A stretch of 64,000 nucleotides of DNA. Source: Ascaris suum (Eukaryota; Nematoda; Chromadorea; Rhabditida; Ascarididae). Below are positions 59,291 to 64,000 of this stretch, piece after piece. The notes below the pieces were generated by a model. That model was not told where the DNA came from and did no database searches. It worked only from the letters and a program-made list of their open reading frames with translations. Positions within the stretch are counted from its first letter, which is position 1. Each line of letters begins with the position of its first letter. The position numbers and the translations under genes are program-made. The stretch spans positions 5,989,001 to 6,053,000 of the forward strand of contig CM024188.1 of the NCBI GenBank assembly GCA_013433145.1. Reading direction: 5' to 3'.

Positions 59291-62200
59291 CTGAAAAACA
59301 TAAGCAATAAGCAATATCACAAACGTGCTTCAACACCAGGAAGCTGTTTCTGAAAACCTGAGTTACAGTCATCATCCGATGCTATACTATGGTAAGACCG
59401 GGCAGTTCTCTTTCAGAATAACTTCCCTCATTACTTATTTAAATTCAACTACGCTATTATAATGCTTTAATCTGCACCTCCAGATGAACAGCTGATCTGC
59501 TCCACATCACAGCACAACTCATTTGCGAGTTACCATCAACCGTAGCTGGACGTCAAAACAGTGACATAAAGCGCAGTATGTATCATCACCAAACAATCTT
59601 ACGTAAGGTGAAGAGTGGTGCGTCCGGAAAATAATCTCGCAGGTCACTAGGACAGTGTTATTTCAGAAGCGAAAAACTGCATACACCTAATTTCTCAGCG
59701 GAAAGCAAAAACGTACGTTCCATTTTTTTTAAACATATGAATCAAAGCCCGCATGAAACGACCTTAATGCATGCCTACGAGCATTACTTGCCTGAAAGAT
59801 CGTTTTGAGTGGTGCCGCAAGAAAAACCTACAATTACGATAGCTAATGACCACCACACTGCAAATGAATTATTCCCCATTTATTGCAACTGTAAAAATTG
59901 TAAGTGGAATTGAAATGGCCTCTTTATGACGAATAGAAACGCTCGGAAATTTTCATTGTGTGCTCTGAGGAAAAAAAAATACGAAAAAACAGCGCGGAAG
60001 TTTGTGCTATTCAAACAAAATAGCGGTGAGAAGCTTTCAAACGTCTACGATTGTAACATATCTATTAATGGTCAAGTCCGTTTCTGGTAGAAGAGCGTTC
60101 GGAAAGACTTTCCTGCAAAACCCTCTAGCAGGTGTCTGAAATCTTTAGTGCTTTTACCCAAAAGAAATACATCACTGGGTGAGGTTAGGTGGGAATTGCA
60201 ACAAATTGTCGAACTTGGTGTTTCAGCTAGGACTGAACAGCGCTCACGCATACGATGAGCTTGAATCCACAAGCAGCTGATGCAAAATAAATACGACGTA
60301 TTAAAGCTATTATTTGGTAATTTACGCTATTCACACTATATGAATTAACAAATTGCTTAGTCGTTGTGTATGAATTACACGCAGCTTTAGAGCGAGAATT
60401 ACTGCTCCTGATACAACGAGTGCAACAATAGGGAAACGGATAGCAGCGATGCCGAATTTTGAAATTCCTCCTAAGCACACTAGTTTAAGGCTCAAAATGC
60501 TGCACCTCAACTTTATTTGCTGCGTCACTGCTCCATACACGAAGACAAACGCAGTCGGATTTCTACAGACCGCAAATGAAGCACTTATATGACACCCGTC
60601 GTTTAATGAATCAGCAATTATTTTTCTTATCGTTGAGTCAATCTTTGATGCTGTATTGTTGTTTCTTGCGGCTTCATTAAGCGAATCCATTCCCAAGGAC
60701 ACTTGTGACGAAATCCCGCCAGTAAAACATGTGAGGCACTTCGTTTGATGTCAAAGGCAAATGGCCAGGTAAATGAATAACACTGAGCTGCAACGAGCAG
60801 CAGCATTCAAGGCGCGAGTAGCACTCAGCTCGATGCCGGGTCACACCCTTAGGGTAAAGAGGGCGTGTCATTCCGAAATGCGCCTAGAAGCAGGCGCACA
60901 GTCGTGTCATTGCAAAGATGTCGCAAGCCCAACGCTCCCTTTCCCTCTCCAACTCCAAAAGCAGAACACGTACAGCGATATGGCACCATTAAGGAGACGT
61001 CATGCATACGTTACTCGTCAATCAACGTTTTTATGCGTATGTCCGTCACAAGAATGAACGCGACCGTTTAGCCGAACCGATGAGAAAGCCGAACATTGCG
61101 ACCCCGATTTGAGTTGCCAACCCGCAGGGGCTTATTTGATATCCCGCCGACCTCAAAACCCAAAACACTCAACCATCGCACAAAAACTTGCATCCCGCTC
61201 AACTACACACTAACAACATGACATCACCCAAGAAGTCCTCTTATTCCTCCTCTTCCCTCGATTTAACGGCATAAAGAAACAATATATGTAAAAGGAAGGC
61301 AATCTGAAGCAAACGACAGATCTACCAACGGTTTTAGACGTGTTAAATGATCGAAACATGCACTGAGAAAATACCGCCTAAGCTACGAAAGTTGTACCTC
61401 TCAGGCGAATATTACGAATTTGGCCATTTAGCTAAGATGAGATTTGGTTGTTGAGGACTTTGTGCTAATCTGTACGAAATGATGAACTACAATAAAACAT
61501 ATTAGAAAAAAAAATCAAACTCAAAAAATGGATGGAGCGATACGATAAAACAGTAGAAAAAGTAAACAGTTTCCCATCGCCTCAAAGAACAAACTTGCAG
61601 CGTACTGTCGGAAAGGAAAAATGAAAACAAGAACAAACCATACGAAGAGTACTTAAATGAACGCTCTTTTAAAGCAAAACGCCAACATTAAAAGCAATGC
61701 GCTTCCACTTTTGTGTAATTCAAAGCAAACACTCTCAGTTTTCATCTTCAAACATTCAACTGTTGAAAAACTGTAAGTGGCACGAAAAGTTCTCGGCTAT
61801 CTCGAAAACCCCCTCCCACTTTCCTTCTACCTTAATAACGCAAATAAGGAATCGACATCCCTACCTTTCCAGTTTCTTAAACATTTAGGGAAGGCGCAAA
61901 AATTCGATTGCTCGTTTGCTTTCACAGAAGAACTCGAATACAAAGCAGAAATTCTGATAGTGAATAGCGACGCATGCAAATATCTCTTTCTTAAGCTTAT
62001 TAAAGCTTGAATGATCGAACATCATTATAGATCACGTACCAGAACGAAAAAATAATACAAACAGAGAAGCGTGCCAGCCGAGTTAACAGAATATGCGCTT
62101 TCTCACAGAATACTAAGAGACAACGGATACTGGAAAATCCCTTAGATTTTTCAACAAATCTGACCGCCCACACACAGATTCTTATTTCGATGAAATATAA

Positions 62201-64000
62201 GAGGATTTTTGGCACCTTCGAATGCCTGTAACCCTTTCAAAGTTGATGGGTCAATTTGAAACACCGTACAAAAAACCGTTCCACGGCGTAAATTATCTAT
62301 GTGATTTCTGTCGATATTTTAGCTTCAGTGATTCGCGAGTTATTCTGTAACTAGAAAACTGAAACACTATGCAGCCGGACTGCAAAATGCACACAAACGC
62401 AAGACGATGCCAAAATACCCTTTTGCACGGCGCATTTGCAAAAGCGTATAAGAAATAGCCTTAATAAACCGCGAAGAAAGAGGGAGACAAAGTCGAAAAA
62501 AGATTGTAAGGTGGACATGGCTATTGGAAATATGCACCAAAGAAATGAACGTAATCAACTAATTCACAAGAAAAAAAGTATGAAATGCAAAATGAATTAT
62601 TCATATGACAGAACTTCCAAGGAAACAAAATAATACGTCCAATGTTTTTAAGTTCATTATATGCATTTCTTTTGAACTCAGTATGATCCGGATGTAAACG
62701 GATTACCCATCTCTTGCCTCTATGTGGACACGAAGCATCAAAAACAACAAATTTCTTAATCTTGTCTAGCAAAAGTTAGCTAAATTAAACAACTGAAGCC
62801 AAGCTTTACGTAAGCATGTCGCATCCAGAATTTCACAGAAAACTGCCTGTGTGAGATATGCAAGTTTCATGCTCAAAGACAGTAGTTTATCTCATATCGA
62901 AGTGAAGGCAATCGACTATAGTTAGCAGAATAAAAGACTCGTTGCGAAATAGAAGAATGCTTTGAAGTATCAATTCACTTCCGTTTCGCAGCTTTCCGAT
63001 TTTTCAGCGAAGTGTAAGAGGACAGAAAAAATGACAGGCAAAGATGCAATTATATGCAGCATTTTTTGGACAAGTAATTGTATGCAGCATTTTTGGATAG
63101 CTCTCAGTAATATAAATATGCGCAAATGAAGGCATTCCTGCTAGGAACAATTGGAAGCGTACAACTGCGCAAGGTGTTCACAAATAAAGATTCTATATAA
63201 CTTCATTCGTGAGGAACAGGAGCTAAAGCATCACCTAGTGTGCGGCTTCTTAACACAAAACCAATCGTTTCGAAGTTTGCATACAAGCGGATAAATGGCG
63301 ATTCCCAACTACCGCTCTTTAAGTTCCCGGGGTATGGACCTTCACATAGTTCCGCAGAAATCCTTTCATTCGGAGATATCTAAAGCTTCTTTTTCCTAGA
63401 GGAAGAACAGTCCATCGATAGAGCTTTCACTTATCGATAGCCTTACTGCATCTCTCATCGACGATAAACCAGTTTTGAGTAATGGATCACCCAATGGATA
63501 TTCAACAGGTCAAGACCAGTTCAAATGATCACAACACACTTCACAACGCAATATCCCATCGAAAATATCCAACACTTCGATTTATATAACAAGAATACAA
63601 AATTTTTATGAAGGAAATAATTATGTTCGATTTCGTTGCCGCAAATGTATATTTCTAGCTGGAATTACTTTGCCCCATTTAAATGCAACGCTCATTTCAC
63701 TTCACAGCTAGGCGTTTTTTTATGGAAAAATAATTAATGGATATGAGAGAAGCATGCACGATACAAGACAGAATGGTGAGAGAAATGATAACTTATTAAA
63801 CGCTAAAAAAGTTGGGTGCACGAGCGGAGGGAGGGGGGGAGGGATGTGCAACTACCTCGAAAGCGTTTTATTTTGAGCAATTTCAAAAAATCGAGGAATA
63901 ACGAAATTAACCGACTCCCGAATACTGAAAAAATAATCAACTTATTATATATTAAATTCGGAACGAAAGTTATGAATAAAGAAAGAAAAATAAATACCTT
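59291..64000. other. Upstream of the zinc-finger exons; no exon recognised
   Basis: The missing N-terminal exon(s) and promoter of the minus-strand zinc-finger gene should lie here or beyond the window. A 123-codon minus-strand frame (60,702-60,331, with hydrophobic stretches such as FPIVALVVSGAVILAL) has no supporting splice signals and is not called. A GC-richer patch at 60,780-61,150 and a G-rich run at 63,829-63,843 stand out. Otherwise the stretch is AT-rich and featureless. Confidence 0.45.
63829..63843 (+). other. G-quadruplex motif
   Basis: GGGAGGGGGGGAGGG can supply four G-triplets with one-base loops. It lies upstream of the minus-strand zinc-finger gene. Confidence 0.7.

Noticed and set aside
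60331..60702. 123-codon minus-strand frame with hydrophobic segments, as a membrane protein exon
   Set aside because: There are no splice signals in suitable phase, no motif, and an overlapping alternative frame is similarly open. The length is within chance expectation.

Overview
The window reads as nuclear DNA of a nematode, most likely a strongylid (hookworm-like) parasite. Support comes from: many short phase-compatible exons separated by introns of 48 bp to about 4 kb; TTTCAG-type splice acceptors, one directly against a start codon as expected for spliced-leader trans-splicing; a nematode-type astacin protease (NAS family, astacin-EGF-CUB); decayed non-LTR retrotransposons; and long intronic (TA)n arrays. 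The organism is an inference. There is no operon, phage, plasmid or CRISPR content, and I found no tRNA or rRNA gene.

Layout. 1-10.7 kb: intergenic, with a decayed reverse transcriptase (about 3.4-4.1 kb), a degenerate ~28-bp minisatellite (8.0-8.4 kb) and GC-rich minus-strand coding-like fragments (8.9-9.1 kb). 10,785-17,381 (+): ten exons of a type II phosphatidylinositol 4-kinase, open to its C-terminus but without its 5' exons. 17.4-22.7 kb: no gene recognised. 22,756-37,008 (+): a secreted astacin metalloprotease of about 15 exons (signal peptide, pro-region, zinc protease, EGF, CUB, novel tail). 38.3-39.8 kb (+): four phase-compatible exons of an unidentified cysteine-containing protein. 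40.5-41.8 kb (+): a second reverse transcriptase relic. 41.9-42.3 kb (-): coding-like sequence with an internal stop. 42.5-50.7 kb: a near-perfect hairpin and several broken, unidentified reading frames. 50,777-59,290 (-): nine exons of a C2H2 zinc-finger protein with a C-terminal coiled coil, lacking its N-terminal exon(s). 59.3-64 kb: no exon recognised.

The three well-supported genes do not form a pathway: one is a membrane lipid kinase, one a secreted matrix or cuticle protease, and one a probable nuclear regulator. Exon models were built by hand from splice signals, reading frame and family resemblance. All internal junctions are phase-consistent except where stated. I see no convincing new biological system. 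The most unusual items are the protease's apparent lack of a thrombospondin domain and its novel tail with a possible 99-bp cassette exon, the acidic insertion in the lipid kinase, and the unidentified zinc-finger/coiled-coil protein.
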